Positions 5,733 to 5,906 of a stretch of DNA of 5,906 nucleotides are shown here, piece by piece. The position numbers and the translations under genes were made by a program. The stretch is from Nitrospinaceae bacterium. Lineage in GTDB: Bacteria > Nitrospinota > Nitrospinia > Nitrospinales > VA-1. A model generated the notes under the pieces. The model did not search any database. It was not told the origin of the DNA and worked only from the letters and a program-made list of their open reading frames with translations. The stretch's first letter is position 1. Each line of letters starts with the position of its first letter. The stretch spans positions 1 through 5,906 of the forward strand of contig JAPYPM010000150.1 in assembly GCA_029937635.1 (NCBI GenBank), read 5' to 3'.

Positions 5733-5906
5733 ATGACCGATAAAAATAATTTGATAAAACAACGCTTTATAGGTAACGATAATGGAACTATCACAGATTT
5801 ATTGACAGGGCTTATGTGGCAAGAAGGTTACGCTTACAGGGAAACAGGAAATTATATTAACTGGTATAATGCCAATGACTACATTGAAAACTTAAACAAA
5901 CAAAAA
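5733..5906 (+). CDS. DUF1566 / Lcl-domain protein, 5' part only
   Basis: The first 58 codons are visible and remain open to the window edge. The pattern RFIGNDNGTITDLLTGLMWQ (residues 11-30), followed by NWYNANDYIENLN, is the characteristic opening of the DUF1566 (Lcl C-terminal) domain, seen in collagen-like surface proteins and in many uncharacterised, often secreted or multi-domain proteins. There is no signal peptide: the protein starts MTDKNN and the domain begins almost at once, so this copy looks cytoplasmic or at least not Sec-exported from its N-terminus. No good Shine-Dalgarno precedes the ATG. It is 17 bp from the YkgJ-type gene and may be the third gene of a queF operon. Function is unknown. 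Confidence 0.75.
   Translation, partial: MTDKNNLIKQRFIGNDNGTITDLLTGLMWQEGYAYRETGNYINWYNANDYIENLNKQK

Overview
The window is an AT-rich bacterial chromosomal segment made of ordinary, complete housekeeping genes. It has a truncated gene at each edge and no mobile element, CRISPR array, tRNA or rRNA that I can see. Three features make an enteric gammaproteobacterium unlikely: a textbook CIRCE operator in front of groES-groEL, a single-module (YkvM-type) QueF, and a DUF1566/Lcl-type protein. A low-GC Gram-negative lineage such as a deltaproteobacterium-like, SAR324-like or Nitrospinota-like marine bacterium would fit. That assignment is an inference from gene style only and is weak.

Left part (1-705, plus strand): the 3' end of a larE-type PP-loop sulfur transferase gene is followed 11 bp later by a gene for a 77-residue, two-helix membrane protein of unknown function. 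The small gene's ribosome binding site overlaps the larE stop, so the two are probably co-translated.

Middle part (732-4649, minus strand): reading right to left, groES and groEL form the chaperonin operon. It ends in a strong intrinsic terminator at 2555-2587. Beyond it lies a second minus-strand unit, yggS (PLP homeostasis protein) followed by proC (pyrroline-5-carboxylate reductase). proC converges on the 77-residue gene.

Right part (4650-5906): a 240-bp divergent intergenic region carries a perfect CIRCE (TTAGCACTC-N9-GAGTGCTAA), promoter-like boxes on both strands and several inverted repeats in the groES leader. On the plus strand it is followed by queF (preQ0 reductase, queuosine synthesis), a YkgJ-type cysteine-cluster protein, and the first 58 codons of a DUF1566/Lcl-domain protein. 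These three genes are 13-17 bp apart and may form one operon.

I found no clear novel system. The points most worth a second look are the CIRCE placed between divergent groESL and queF with a TATAAT box on the queF side, the structured groES leader, the unassigned 77-residue membrane protein beside larE, and the queF-ykgJ-DUF1566 cluster.
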